From: Tritonibacter multivorans
GTDB lineage: Bacteria; Pseudomonadota; Alphaproteobacteria; Rhodobacterales; Rhodobacteraceae
Assembly (NCBI RefSeq): GCF_001458415.1
Contig: NZ_CYSD01000014.1
Span: 1 to 64,000, forward strand
Direction of reading: 5' to 3'
Length of the DNA: 64,000 nucleotides
Part shown: positions 1-8,558 of the stretch, piece after piece
How positions within the stretch are numbered: the first letter of the stretch is position 1
Layout of the letters: each line of letters opens with the position of its first letter
The notes under the pieces: generated by a model
The model's input: only the letters and a program-made list of their open reading frames with translations
The model's database searches: none
Told to the model about the DNA's origin: nothing
Made by a program: the position numbers and the translations under genes

Positions 1-5
1 GTCAT
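1..5 (-). CDS. First codon of a gene leaving the window on the left (probably the TRAP permease partner)
   Basis: The reverse strand reads AAGGGTGCTATGAC, a good ribosome-binding site followed by an ATG at position 5, so a gene starts here and continues beyond the window. It lies downstream of, and on the same strand as, the TAXI solute-binding gene at 85-1062. In TAXI-type TRAP systems that position is normally held by the fused permease. Only the start codon and part of the next codon are inside, so the product is inferred from context alone. Confidence 0.45.
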
Positions 6-84
6 AGCACCCTTCACCCTGAAATATGGTCGCGATCCCGGCGCGAACATTCCCGTCGGGCCCACAGCCTTTCGGTGGGTAGGA

Positions 85-1062
85 TTACATCCAGCCTTGC
101 TCTTTGTAGTATTTGACCGCACCGGGGTGCAGAGGCGCGGAGAGACCGTCTTTGACCATCTCTTCCTGGGTCAGACGACCAAAGGCCGGGTGCAGCTTTT
201 TGAAGTCGTCGAAGTTTTCAAAGATGGATTTCACCAGCACATAGACCACTTCATCAGAGGCACCCGCATCGGTCACGAAGGTCGCTTTCGGACCCCAGGA
301 GGCAATGTCGCCCTCGTTGCCCGGGTACAGGCCGCCGGGGATGGTGGCCGCGGCGTAGGCGGTGTTTTCCGCCAGAACCTTGTCGGTGCCCGAGGTGGTC
401 AGGTCCAGAACTTTGACGTCGCAGGTGGAGGTCGCTTCCATGGTGGAGCCATTGGGCAGGCCCGCCGCCCAGATCGCCGCGTCGATTTTGCCGTCACACA
501 GCGCTGCGGCCTGCTCAGAGGACTTCAGCTCAGCGGCCAGACCAAAATCATCCGGGGTCACGCCAGCGGCATCCATCAGAACATTGGCCAGAACGCGGGT
601 GCCGGAACCGGGGTTGCCGATGTTGACGCGTTTGCCCTTCATGTCCGCGACAGAGTTGATGCCCGCATCCGCGCGCACCATCACGTGCAGCGGCTCGGGG
701 TGGACGGAGAAGACAGAGCGCAGGCCGTCATAAGGCGCGTCGTCTTTGAAGGACCGCTGAGAATTCATCGCCTGAACCTGCACGTCGGACTGCACAACAC
801 CAAAGTCCAGCTCGCCTTCGCGGATGGTGCGGGTGTTGTAGACGGAGCCGCCGGTGGATTCCACAGAGCAGCGCACGCCATGTTCTTTGCGGCCCTTGTT
901 CACCAGACGGCAGATCGCGCCGCCGGTCGGGTAATAAACGCCGGTCACACCGCCGGTGCCGATGGTGATAAAGGTCTGGTCCGCGGCCTGCGCCGCACCA
1001 CCGAAGGCCAGGGCGCTTACTGTCGCAAAACCCAGCACTGTTTGTTTGATAGACATAGTCAT
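85..1062 (-). CDS. TAXI-family TRAP transporter solute-binding protein
   Basis: Periplasmic substrate-binding subunit of a tripartite ATP-independent transporter; it would capture a small organic acid or amino-acid-like solute for a fused permease. The 325-residue product begins with a signal peptide (MTMSIKQTVLGF... ending near AQA) and then the TAXI-type segment ITIGTGGVTGVYYPTGGAIC, which is the family hallmark. The chosen start has GGGGAG four bases ahead of the ATG; the longer ORF start has no such site. A second TAXI protein is at 39602-40612. The RpiR gene upstream on the same strand and the divergent catabolic genes suggest that the substrate feeds that pathway; this is inference. The substrate cannot be read from sequence. 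Confidence 0.9.
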   Translation of the reverse strand: MTMSIKQTVLGFATVSALAFGGAAQAADQTFITIGTGGVTGVYYPTGGAICRLVNKGRKEHGVRCSVESTGGSVYNTRTIREGELDFGVVQSDVQVQAMNSQRSFKDDAPYDGLRSVFSVHPEPLHVMVRADAGINSVADMKGKRVNIGNPGSGTRVLANVLMDAAGVTPDDFGLAAELKSSEQAAALCDGKIDAAIWAAGLPNGSTMEATSTCDVKVLDLTTSGTDKVLAENTAYAAATIPGGLYPGNEGDIASWGPKATFVTDAGASDEVVYVLVKSIFENFDDFKKLHPAFGRLTQEEMVKDGLSAPLHPGAVKYYKEQGWM

Positions 1063-1146
1063 AAACTCCCCTAACTCGACGCTGCAGAGCAAACATCTTG
1101 CGCGTCTGTTCCCACATCAGGGCCCAAACGGGAAAATCTGTCACGT

Positions 1147-1162
1147 AAAAACTAATGTTTTT
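1147..1162. promoter_or_regulatory. Candidate RpiR operator upstream of the TAXI gene
   Basis: An inverted repeat AAAAAC-TAAT-GTTTTT overlaps the stop codon of the RpiR gene, about 85 bp upstream of the TAXI start. It has the same 6-4-6 geometry and nearly the same half-site as the repeat at 2073-2088, so both may bind the same regulator. It could instead be the A/T-rich end of the rpiR transcript. Confidence 0.35.
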
Positions 1163-2039
1163 TAGGGGCAGAGGAGTAGGCGTCGGTGTTACTTCGTAAC
1201 GTTTCGTAGGATTTGATTCGAGCCATGGCCTCCGGCCCGCCCTGTTGGACCAAATGAGACACCAGCGCTTCGATCACTGCGGTTGCCCCCGAATAACAGG
1301 CGAAATGATGTGGCGACAAAACCGTCACCAGCATGACTTCGTCGGGCTGAAACGCCGAGGAAATGACTTCGCTGTCTGACAGCAGGATCAGCTTTGCGCC
1401 CCTTGCGCGCGCAAAGGCGCAGGCCTCGACCGTTTCGCGTGAGTAAGGGTCAAAGGTGATCGCGATCAGCACGTCTTCGCTGGTGGCATTGTGCAATTCA
1501 TCTATGGCGCTGTTCATATGGCGCGGGATCAACTGCATGGAGGGCAGGGCCATGCGGCCCACATAATGTAGATAGTAAGCAAGGCCGTAGCTGGCCCGAA
1601 CGGCGGTGATATAGACCGTGCGCGCGCTCAACAGCATCTCGACAATGCGGGCCATTTGTCCGGGGTTCTGATGCTCCAGCGAGCGCGTGACAATCGCGAG
1701 TGAGTTCTGCACCGCCTCTGACTGTGTTTTGCCGATCTCGCCTTTTTCGCCCAGGCTTTCGAGCCAGCCCGGCTGAGGCGTCGGGGCGGCGGTGTCGACC
1801 AGCGCCAGGCGAAAGGGTTCACGCAGACTGTCGTAGCTTGAAAACCCAAGGTGCTCGGCGAGTCGAACAAGGGTGTAGGTGCTGACGCCGGACTTCCGAG
1901 CTGTTTTTCGGATCGGGTCCAAGCCGAAGTCCGAGGGGTGGTCGAGGATGTATTTCGCAACCACCTGCAAGCGCGGGCTGAGGGCGGGAAGCATCTCCTT
2001 CAGCTCTGATATTGTTCTATTTTTCTTGGATGGATCCAC
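1152..2039 (-). CDS. MurR/RpiR-family transcriptional regulator (HTH plus SIS domain)
   Basis: A 295-residue regulator of the RpiR type. Residues 1-80 form the N-terminal helix-turn-helix (ARKSGVSTYTLVRLAEHLGF), and roughly residues 120-260 form a SIS domain (ARTVYITAVRASYGLAYYLHYVGR; later LIAITFDPYSRETVEACAFARARGAKLILLSDS), which normally senses a phosphorylated sugar or a related small ligand. The start codon is GTG. It stands between the TAXI gene on its own strand and the divergent oxidoreductase operon, so it is probably the local regulator of both. The ligand is unknown. Full length, no visible defect. Confidence 0.88.
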   Translation of the reverse strand: MDPSKKNRTISELKEMLPALSPRLQVVAKYILDHPSDFGLDPIRKTARKSGVSTYTLVRLAEHLGFSSYDSLREPFRLALVDTAAPTPQPGWLESLGEKGEIGKTQSEAVQNSLAIVTRSLEHQNPGQMARIVEMLLSARTVYITAVRASYGLAYYLHYVGRMALPSMQLIPRHMNSAIDELHNATSEDVLIAITFDPYSRETVEACAFARARGAKLILLSDSEVISSAFQPDEVMLVTVLSPHHFACYSGATAVIEALVSHLVQQGGPEAMARIKSYETLRSNTDAYSSAPKKH

Positions 2040-2072
2040 GACGATTCGGACCTTTCTGATGCCACCTATCTG

Positions 2073-2088
2073 AATAACATACGTTATT
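2073..2088. promoter_or_regulatory. Candidate RpiR operator in the divergent promoter region
   Basis: Inverted repeat AATAAC-ATAC-GTTATT lies between the divergent rpiR and oxidoreductase genes, 34 bp before the rpiR start and 75 bp before the oxidoreductase ATG. The position suits autoregulation and control of both directions. Compare the related repeat at 1147-1162. Confidence 0.45.
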
Positions 2089-2162
2089 TAAGGGCAAAGT
2101 TGACGTTTTTTCCCCGTGGGCTCAGTTCTAAGAGACAAATCGCCAAACTGGAAAAGGTGCAT

Positions 2163-4571
2163 ATGGCCATGGGACAGAACATGGATCAAAATTTGCCCGA
2201 ACATGCTTCGGTCGTTGTGATCGGTGGCGGGATCATGGGGTGTTCCACCCTGTACCACCTGGCACAGATGGGCGTGAGCGATGCGGTGCTGCTGGAGCGC
2301 AATGCGCTGACCTCGGGCACGACCTGGCATTCGGCCGCGCAGGTGCGGGCGCTGCGTCATTCGCGGAACCTGACGCGCATGATCCAATATTCGGTGGATC
2401 TGTATTCCCGTCTGGAACAGGAAACGGGCCAGAATGTCGGCTGGATCCAGAAAGGCAGCCTGTCTATTGCCACCACGCAGGACCGTCTGACCCATGTGAA
2501 ACGGCAGGAAGCCCTGGCCCATGCTTATGGGATCGAGGCGACGTCGATCAGCGCCGGTGAAGCCAAGGAACGCTGGCCTCTGATGAATGCCGATGATGTT
2601 CTGGGGGCGGTCTGGTCCCCCGATGACGGACGTGTCAGCCCTTCGGATGTCTGCGCGGCGCTTGTCAAGGCGGCCAAGGGGCTTGGCGCCAAGATCTTTG
2701 AACGCACGGGCGTAACCGGCATTCTGACTGAAAATGGCTGCATCAAAGGCGTCGAGACCACACAGGGCACCATTATGTGTGATGCAATCGCACTGTGCAC
2801 CGGTCTTTGGTCACGGGACGCGGGCGCACTGGCAGGAGCTGAGGTTCCGGCACTGGCCTGCGAGCATTTCTATCTGCTGACCAAGCCGATCGAGGGGATT
2901 GTCGGCAATACCCCCACCCTGTCGGACCACGACAGCCACCTTTATATCCGCGATGACTCTGGCGGGTTGCTGGTGGGCTGTTTCGAACCCATGGGCAAAC
3001 CCATCAAACCCGGCGTTCTGGACGAGACCTTTGAATTTGGCCTACTGCCCGAGGATTGGGATCATTTCGAGCCTATGATGGAGCTGGCGCTGAACCGTCT
3101 GCCCGCATTGGAAACGGCCGAAGTCAAAATGCTTCTGAACGGGCCAGAGAGCTTTACCCCCGATGGCACCTTCATGCTCGGGGAAACCGCAGAGACCAAG
3201 GGTCTGTTCCTTGGCTGCGGCATGAACTCCGTTGGGCTGGCGTCGGGCGGGGGCGCAGGCATGAACCTGGCCCATGCGATTGTGCACGGCCACACCGCAT
3301 ACGATCTGACCGAGGCGGATGCCAAGCGCTTTGCTCCGGTTTTCAACACCATCGACCACCTCATGGCCCGCGCGCCCGAAATTCTGGGCACGCACTATGA
3401 AATTGCATTCCCGGGCAAACAGCTCTCAACCGCCCGGGGCTTGCGCGCCCTGCCGCTGGATGCGGACTACAAGGCGGCAGGGGCGCATATGGGGCAGTTC
3501 TATGGCTGGGAACGCCCGCTTTATTTCGGCAAGACAGAAGAACCCACCCTGCGGTTCGACAAACCCGACTGGTTTGAAAATGTCGCCGCCGAAGTCAAAG
3601 CCGCCCACGAGGAGGCCGCGATCTTTGATGCATCCCCCTTTGGCAAGATCGACGTCCAGGGACCGGATGCCGAGGCCTTCCTGCTGCAGACCTGTGCGGG
3701 CTTCATGGCGCGTGCGCCGGGGGCTGTGATATATTCTGCAGTGCTGAATGACCGCGGGACCTTTGAAAGTGACATCACCGCCCAGCGCATCGCCAAGGAT
3801 CACTATCGGCTGTTTGTCGGCACCAATGCCATCAAGCGCGATCTGTCTTGGTTCACCCGTGCCGCGGACGGCTATGATGTGACCCTGTCAGATGTGACCG
3901 AAGACTACGCCGTTCTGGGGCTGATGGGGCCAGAGGCAGCGCGAATTGCCCGCGAGCTTGGCGGTGATCTGGACGAAATCGGCTATTTCAAACATTCCGA
4001 AGCCACGCTTGCAGGGGTGGCGGTGCGCGCGGCACGGCTGTCCTATGTCGGTGAAGCGGGCTGGGAAGTCACTTGCAAGGCCGCTGACGCGCCTGCGCTT
4101 TATGCGGCGATGACCAAAGCCGGGGCCAAACCAGCAGGCCTGTTTGCCCAATCCTCCATGCGGATTGAAAAGGGCTTCTGTGCCATGGGTCACGAGCTGG
4201 ACAGCGACGTGACGCCGGTGCAGACCGGGCTCGATTTCGCCACCCGCAAGAAAGGCGGGTTTACCGGTGCCGATGCGCTGGCCGAACAGCGTGCGGCAGG
4301 TGTTTCCAGCCACGTGATTTCGCTGGTCCTGGATGACGTAGACGCCGTGCCGCTGGGCCATGAGCCGATCTATCTGGAGGGTGAAATCATCGGTCAGACG
4401 TCCTCCTGTGCCTTTGGATACCGGATTGGAAAGCCGGTTGCCCTGGCGCATGTGTCCGAAGCGGTGAAAAATGGCGCGCGCGTGCAGATTGATATTGCGC
4501 GGCAGATGTTTGATGCAACTGTGACACTGGGGCCGCTTTTTGACCCCGATGGCACCCGCATGAAGGCCTGA
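2163..4571 (+). CDS. FAD-dependent oxidoreductase with GcvT domain (dimethylglycine/sarcosine dehydrogenase family)
   Basis: Predicted to oxidise a secondary or tertiary N-methyl amine and pass the one-carbon unit to tetrahydrofolate. The N-terminal half (about residues 15-400) is a DAO domain with the dinucleotide motif VVVIGGGIMGCSTLYHLAQMG. The segment TSGTTWHSAAQ carries the histidine that holds FAD covalently in this family. The C-terminal half is a GcvT/aminomethyltransferase fold (YVGEAGWEVTC, IEKGFCAMGHELDSDVTP). At 802 residues it matches the dimethylglycine/sarcosine dehydrogenase length. The start at 2163 follows GAAAAGG and removes a 21-residue non-conserved leader. It heads an operon with BKACE (3-bp gap) and an aminotransferase. 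Exact substrate unknown. Confidence 0.88.
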   Translation: MAMGQNMDQNLPEHASVVVIGGGIMGCSTLYHLAQMGVSDAVLLERNALTSGTTWHSAAQVRALRHSRNLTRMIQYSVDLYSRLEQETGQNVGWIQKGSLSIATTQDRLTHVKRQEALAHAYGIEATSISAGEAKERWPLMNADDVLGAVWSPDDGRVSPSDVCAALVKAAKGLGAKIFERTGVTGILTENGCIKGVETTQGTIMCDAIALCTGLWSRDAGALAGAEVPALACEHFYLLTKPIEGIVGNTPTLSDHDSHLYIRDDSGGLLVGCFEPMGKPIKPGVLDETFEFGLLPEDWDHFEPMMELALNRLPALETAEVKMLLNGPESFTPDGTFMLGETAETKGLFLGCGMNSVGLASGGGAGMNLAHAIVHGHTAYDLTEADAKRFAPVFNTIDHLMARAPEILGTHYEIAFPGKQLSTARGLRALPLDADYKAAGAHMGQFYGWERPLYFGKTEEPTLRFDKPDWFENVAAEVKAAHEEAAIFDASPFGKIDVQGPDAEAFLLQTCAGFMARAPGAVIYSAVLNDRGTFESDITAQRIAKDHYRLFVGTNAIKRDLSWFTRAADGYDVTLSDVTEDYAVLGLMGPEAARIARELGGDLDEIGYFKHSEATLAGVAVRAARLSYVGEAGWEVTCKAADAPALYAAMTKAGAKPAGLFAQSSMRIEKGFCAMGHELDSDVTPVQTGLDFATRKKGGFTGADALAEQRAAGVSSHVISLVLDDVDAVPLGHEPIYLEGEIIGQTSSCAFGYRIGKPVALAHVSEAVKNGARVQIDIARQMFDATVTLGPLFDPDGTRMKA

Positions 4572-4574
4572 GCG

Positions 4575-5336
4575 ATGATAGCAGGAACCTCCATCCCGTT
4601 TGTTATGGTAGCACCCAACGGGGCCAGACGGACCAAAGCCGACCACCCGGCGCTGCCAATGACCCTGTCCGAGATCGTGGAGACAGCGCGCAGCTGCCAC
4701 GCCGCAGGGGCGCAGGCGCTGCATCTGCATGTGCGCAATGACGATGGCTCTCACTCTTTGGACGCGGGCCGATACCGCGAAGCGCTGGCTGAACTGGCTG
4801 AGGCTGTGCCGCAGATGAAAGTGCAGATCACGACCGAGGCCGCGGGGATTTTTGATGTCTCGGCACAGGTTCAATGCCTGACCGAGGTCGCGCCGCGCTG
4901 GGCGTCTGTATCGGTGCGCGAGGTGGCGCGTGACGTGGAACTGGCGCCATCGCTTTATGCTGCCTGCGCCGAGATGGCCTGCGAGGTGCAGCACATCCTG
5001 TATGACGTGGATGACATCAAATTGCTGCAGCAGTGGCAGCAGCGCGGAATTGTGCGCCCCGGTCAGGACAGCGTGCTGTTTGTGTTGGGCCGATACAGCG
5101 CGGGGCAAGTGTCGTCCCCGGCGGACCTGCGTCCCTTCCGAGCGTCCCTTCCGGGTGTTGCGAACTGGATGGTCTGTGCCTTTGGCCCGGACGAACACGC
5201 CTGCCTTGCCGCCGCCGCACAAGAAGGTGGCGCCCTGCGCGTTGGTTTTGAAAACAGCCTGACCGCCGAAGATGGCAATCCCCACGCAGACAATGCCGCC
5301 TCGGTTGCGGCGCTTTTGAAAAGGATCGCGTTATGA
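4575..5336 (+). CDS. BKACE-family beta-keto acid cleavage enzyme (DUF849)
   Basis: Family members condense a beta-keto acid with acetyl-CoA and split it to acetoacetyl-CoA plus a new CoA ester or amine (3-keto-5-aminohexanoate or 3-dehydrocarnitine cleavage, for example). The zinc-binding HxH is visible in ALHLHVRNDDG, the strand VQITTEAAG follows, and CAFGPDEHACLAAA is near the C-terminus. At 253 residues it is shorter than the usual 270-310. It starts 3 bp after the oxidoreductase and overlaps the aminotransferase by 4 bp (ATGA), so the three are translationally coupled. With a demethylase-like partner, a carnitine- or betaine-type substrate is possible but unproven. Confidence 0.82.
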   Translation: MIAGTSIPFVMVAPNGARRTKADHPALPMTLSEIVETARSCHAAGAQALHLHVRNDDGSHSLDAGRYREALAELAEAVPQMKVQITTEAAGIFDVSAQVQCLTEVAPRWASVSVREVARDVELAPSLYAACAEMACEVQHILYDVDDIKLLQQWQQRGIVRPGQDSVLFVLGRYSAGQVSSPADLRPFRASLPGVANWMVCAFGPDEHACLAAAAQEGGALRVGFENSLTAEDGNPHADNAASVAALLKRIAL

Positions 5337-6664
5337 CCACCCGTTCCCATGTCTTTCCCCGTCATTGCCATGCAGAGCTGCCCACGGCCGTAGGCGGCGA
5401 TGGCTGCTATCTGATTGACCAGAGTGGCAAGCGTTATTTTGATGGCTCGGGCGGGGCGGCGGTATCCTGTCTGGGGCACTCCAACGCGCGGGTGCGCGAG
5501 GCGATCAAGGAGCAGGTGGATCAGCTTGCCTTTGCGCACACAGGGTTCTTCACCTCGGATCCGGCGGAAGAGCTGGCAACGATGTTGATCGACAAAGCGC
5601 CGGGGGATCTGGACCGGGTTTACTTTGTCTCGGGCGGGTCCGAGGCGGTGGAGGCCGCGATCAAGCTGGCGCGGCAGTACCATCTGGAGCGCGGCGATGT
5701 GAACCGCCGCCATCTGATCGCCCGGCGGCAAAGCTATCACGGCAATACGCTCGGGGCGTTGTCCGCTGGTGGCAATGAATGGCGTCGCCGACAGTTTGCG
5801 CCGTTGCTGGTCGAAATGAGCCATATTGCGCCCTGCTATGAATATGCGGAACGAGACGCAGGCGAGAGCCTCGCGGACTATGGCCAGCGGGTTGCGCAGG
5901 AGCTGGAGGCGGAAATCCTGCGCCTTGGACCAGACAGCGTCATGGCGTTCATTGCCGAACCGGTGGTTGGCGCGACGCTGGGTGCGGTGCCTGCTGTGCC
6001 GGGGTACTTCAAACGCGTTCGGGAGATCTGCGACCAATATGGTGTGCTGCTGATTTTGGATGAGGTCATGTGCGGCATGGGGCGCACAGGACATCTGTTT
6101 GCCTGTGACGCAGATGGGGTCGCGCCGGATATCCTGTGCATCGCCAAGGGTTTGGGCGCGGGCTATCAGCCGATTGGCGCAATGCTGTGCTCCAACACGA
6201 TCTATGACACAATCGCTGGCGGCAGCGGGTTCTTCCAGCATGGTCACACCTATATTGGCCATCCGGTGGCGGCGGCAGCTGGCCGCGCGGTTGTGCGCGA
6301 ACTGCTGGAGCAGGACCTAATCAGCCGCGTGCAAACCCAAGGTGCAAAAGTCGAAGCAGCGCTGCGCGACCGTTTTGGTCAGCACGCCCATGTGGGGGAT
6401 ATTCGTGGCCGCGGCCTGTTCTGGGGGCTGGAGCTGGTTGAGGACCGCAGTGAGAAACGCCCATTTGCCCCAGAACAGGGCCTTGCGGGCAAGTTGAAGA
6501 AAGCCGCCTTTCATGCGGGTCTGATCTGCTATCCGATGCCGGGCACGCGCGACGGGCGTCGGGGCGATCATATCCTGCTGGCGCCGCCCTTCATTCTGGA
6601 GGACAGCGACATCGCATTCATGATCGATTGCCTGTCGCAGGCGCTGGGCGAGGTTCTTGATTAA
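5333..6664 (+). CDS. Class III (omega-type) PLP-dependent aminotransferase
   Basis: A 443-residue subgroup III aminotransferase, typically moving the amino group of an omega-amino acid or amine to pyruvate or 2-oxoglutarate. Visible landmarks are the phosphate-binding segment FVSGGSEAVEAAIKLARQYH, the aspartate that contacts the PLP ring in LILDEVMCGMGRTG, and the Schiff-base lysine in LCIAKGLGAGYQPIGAM. The tail HILLAPPFILEDSDI is standard. It is the last gene of the three-gene operon and runs convergently into btaB with a 4-bp overlap of the stop codons. Amino-donor specificity cannot be inferred. Confidence 0.9.
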   Translation: MTTRSHVFPRHCHAELPTAVGGDGCYLIDQSGKRYFDGSGGAAVSCLGHSNARVREAIKEQVDQLAFAHTGFFTSDPAEELATMLIDKAPGDLDRVYFVSGGSEAVEAAIKLARQYHLERGDVNRRHLIARRQSYHGNTLGALSAGGNEWRRRQFAPLLVEMSHIAPCYEYAERDAGESLADYGQRVAQELEAEILRLGPDSVMAFIAEPVVGATLGAVPAVPGYFKRVREICDQYGVLLILDEVMCGMGRTGHLFACDADGVAPDILCIAKGLGAGYQPIGAMLCSNTIYDTIAGGSGFFQHGHTYIGHPVAAAAGRAVVRELLEQDLISRVQTQGAKVEAALRDRFGQHAHVGDIRGRGLFWGLELVEDRSEKRPFAPEQGLAGKLKKAAFHAGLICYPMPGTRDGRRGDHILLAPPFILEDSDIAFMIDCLSQALGEVLD

Positions 6665-7320
6665 GCCTCAGGACGTCGCAAAACGCCGTATTGTGCGTAT
6701 CCGCGATACAGCAGCTGATGCTGGGCCTCTGCCCCGGTGTCGGCTGCGATCTGGTGCAGCTCGGCTGCCAGCTCCATGCGCGGAGTGACGTGGAATTTCT
6801 GCAGCCAGCGGCGCAGCAGCCGCGCAAACCACGCAGGCCAGCCGGATTGGTCGGCAAAGTCCACCACATGCAGTTCGCCGCCGGGTGCAAGTTGGCTGTA
6901 GGCCATGCGCAGCGCGCCTTGCCAGTCCGGGATCATGGAGATCCCGTAAGAGATAAAGATCCGGTCGAACTGGGGCTGGTCAAACAGCAGGGCAGGGTCA
7001 AAGTCACAGGCGTCAGCTTCGCACAGCTTGGCGCTTTCGCCCAGTTTTGCGCGGGCCGAGATCAGCATCTGCGCAGAAATATCGAGCCCATAGACCTGGC
7101 ACTGCGGATAGCGGCGCGCGACCAGTTGCAGGTTGCGACCGGTGCCACAGGCCACCTCAAGCACATGCGCGCCCGCAGGCGGGGCCATGGCCGCGATCAG
7201 GTGGTCGCGCCCAAACAGATAGTATTTCCGCGTCACATCATAAAACAGCCGCTGATAGCGGTAGGTGTCATCCATGAGGGCGGCGTGAGGTTCGGTGCCT
7301 TCGGGGGACTGGTCAAACAT
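6661..7320 (-). CDS. btaB: BtaB: S-adenosylmethionine-dependent N-methyltransferase of betaine lipid synthesis
   Basis: Methylates diacylglyceryl-homoserine three times to give the betaine lipid DGTS. The 219-residue protein has the class I SAM-binding loop VLEVACGTGRNLQLVARRYP, motif II acid in VYGLDISAQML, and RIFISYGISMIPDWQGALR downstream. The start at 7320 gives the family length and overlaps the btaA stop by 8 bp; the longer ORF start would push 41 unrelated residues into btaA. Last gene of plcP-btaA-btaB. The methyltransferase call is certain; the specific role rests on the btaA neighbour. Confidence 0.9.
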   Translation of the reverse strand: MFDQSPEGTEPHAALMDDTYRYQRLFYDVTRKYYLFGRDHLIAAMAPPAGAHVLEVACGTGRNLQLVARRYPQCQVYGLDISAQMLISARAKLGESAKLCEADACDFDPALLFDQPQFDRIFISYGISMIPDWQGALRMAYSQLAPGGELHVVDFADQSGWPAWFARLLRRWLQKFHVTPRMELAAELHQIAADTGAEAQHQLLYRGYAQYGVLRRPEA

Positions 7321-8542
7321 CTGGCTGGCCCTCGAACCGGTAAAGATGCACGGCGCCATAGATCGCAGACCGGTCCGCCGCCGTGGCTGTGGCCGAGGCG
7401 GGTTCGTCATAGCGCCACTGCGCAAGCGTCGTGTCGTGGACACGACCGGGCAGGATATCGTCTATGCCGCCGGTGCGGAACAGGACCCGCGCGCCGGGCT
7501 TGGCTGTGCGGGTGATTTCGTCCCAGAGCGCATTGAGCTGTTCATCATTCATCCAGTCCTGCGCATCCAGCAGCACGTAGCAGTCTTTGGACGCAGTTGG
7601 GGCTTCGGCCAGAAGATCAGTGAGCGAGCGGTTCACAATGCGCCCGCGTCGAGCCGCCGTGCGCAACCTGTCAAAGTTTGCGGCCTCAAGATAGGGCGGC
7701 ACCGATCCATCAGGCGCCGGGTCATACTGGCGGGCAAAGGCCTGCCAGGCGAAGTAGTTGTCGCGGATCGGCGCATCACACATGAGCTTGCGCACCCGTT
7801 CACGCAGCACCGGCAGCACGTCGCCATCGCCATCTGCCGCCAGTTTGTCATATTGAGCAGGTGGAATGCCCAGACCAAACAGCGATGCCCGAAACCCCGC
7901 GAGCTTGCGCACGATCCACATGTCAAACAGCGGTGCGATTTCGGCATCGAAATAGGCTTTTTGCTCTTCCAGCGTGCGCGCAGCCAGCAGCGGAGCAAAG
8001 TTCACACCGCCCAGACGCGCGACAAAATGGGTCGCACCAAGAAAGCGGCCCAGCAGCCCATGGTGGTAAAAGCCGCGTTCAAACAGGGAAATACGCGGAC
8101 GGAAGGGGGTGTGCTCTTCCCAGAAGGCGCGCGCCTGCCAGTCCAAGGCCTTGCGGATATATTGCGTATAAAGCGCACGGTTGCTTTTGAGGTTGGCCTG
8201 CCCAAAGAACTGATAAAACGCGGCGTGATCCGGCAGGGTTTCCGCTGCGGCCAGCTTCAGCCTCCCAAGGGCCACATGGGCCGGGGACAGATCCACTGCG
8301 GTGACAGAGGCCGGGTTCGCTGTCAGGTAGGACATCATATTGCAGCCCCCCGACGCAATACAGACCAGATTGTCCGTCGGCTGGATATGCAAAGCGGCCA
8401 TATCCGCGACCGGATCTTCCCAGATCTGCGGGTAGACCAGACCAAGAAACAAACGGGAAAACAGGCGCTCTAGGCGGCTGGTTGCGGTGTCGGATTCTTG
8501 AAGAACAGCAGAATCCAGTTGTGCCTTGGCTGTGGTGCTCAT
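7313..8542 (-). CDS. btaA: BtaA: S-adenosylmethionine:diacylglycerol 3-amino-3-carboxypropyltransferase
   Basis: First committed step of betaine lipid synthesis: it moves the 3-amino-3-carboxypropyl group of S-adenosylmethionine onto diacylglycerol. The 409-residue product is a full DUF3419/BtaA protein, with the SAM-binding region NLVCIASGGCNMMSYLTAN, VTAVDLSPAHVALGRLK, and the C-terminal VLFRTGGIDDILPGR. It sits 16 bp behind plcP, which would supply the diacylglycerol, and overlaps btaB, so the three steps are encoded in pathway order. Confidence 0.93.
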   Translation of the reverse strand: MSTTAKAQLDSAVLQESDTATSRLERLFSRLFLGLVYPQIWEDPVADMAALHIQPTDNLVCIASGGCNMMSYLTANPASVTAVDLSPAHVALGRLKLAAAETLPDHAAFYQFFGQANLKSNRALYTQYIRKALDWQARAFWEEHTPFRPRISLFERGFYHHGLLGRFLGATHFVARLGGVNFAPLLAARTLEEQKAYFDAEIAPLFDMWIVRKLAGFRASLFGLGIPPAQYDKLAADGDGDVLPVLRERVRKLMCDAPIRDNYFAWQAFARQYDPAPDGSVPPYLEAANFDRLRTAARRGRIVNRSLTDLLAEAPTASKDCYVLLDAQDWMNDEQLNALWDEITRTAKPGARVLFRTGGIDDILPGRVHDTTLAQWRYDEPASATATAADRSAIYGAVHLYRFEGQPDV

Positions 8543-8558
8543 CGGGGGAGGGCCTCGT

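Noticed and set aside
97-1074. Long + strand ORF (325 codons) opposite the TAXI gene
   Set aside because: Antisense shadow: no ribosome-binding site, biased composition (Arg/Gly/His/Val), and the reverse strand carries a clear family protein with signal peptide.
3888-6262. Two long reverse-strand ORFs (465 and 399 codons) under the DAO-BKACE-aminotransferase operon
   Set aside because: High GC leaves antisense frames open; the products are Arg/His/Gln-rich without motifs, and the forward genes are well supported.
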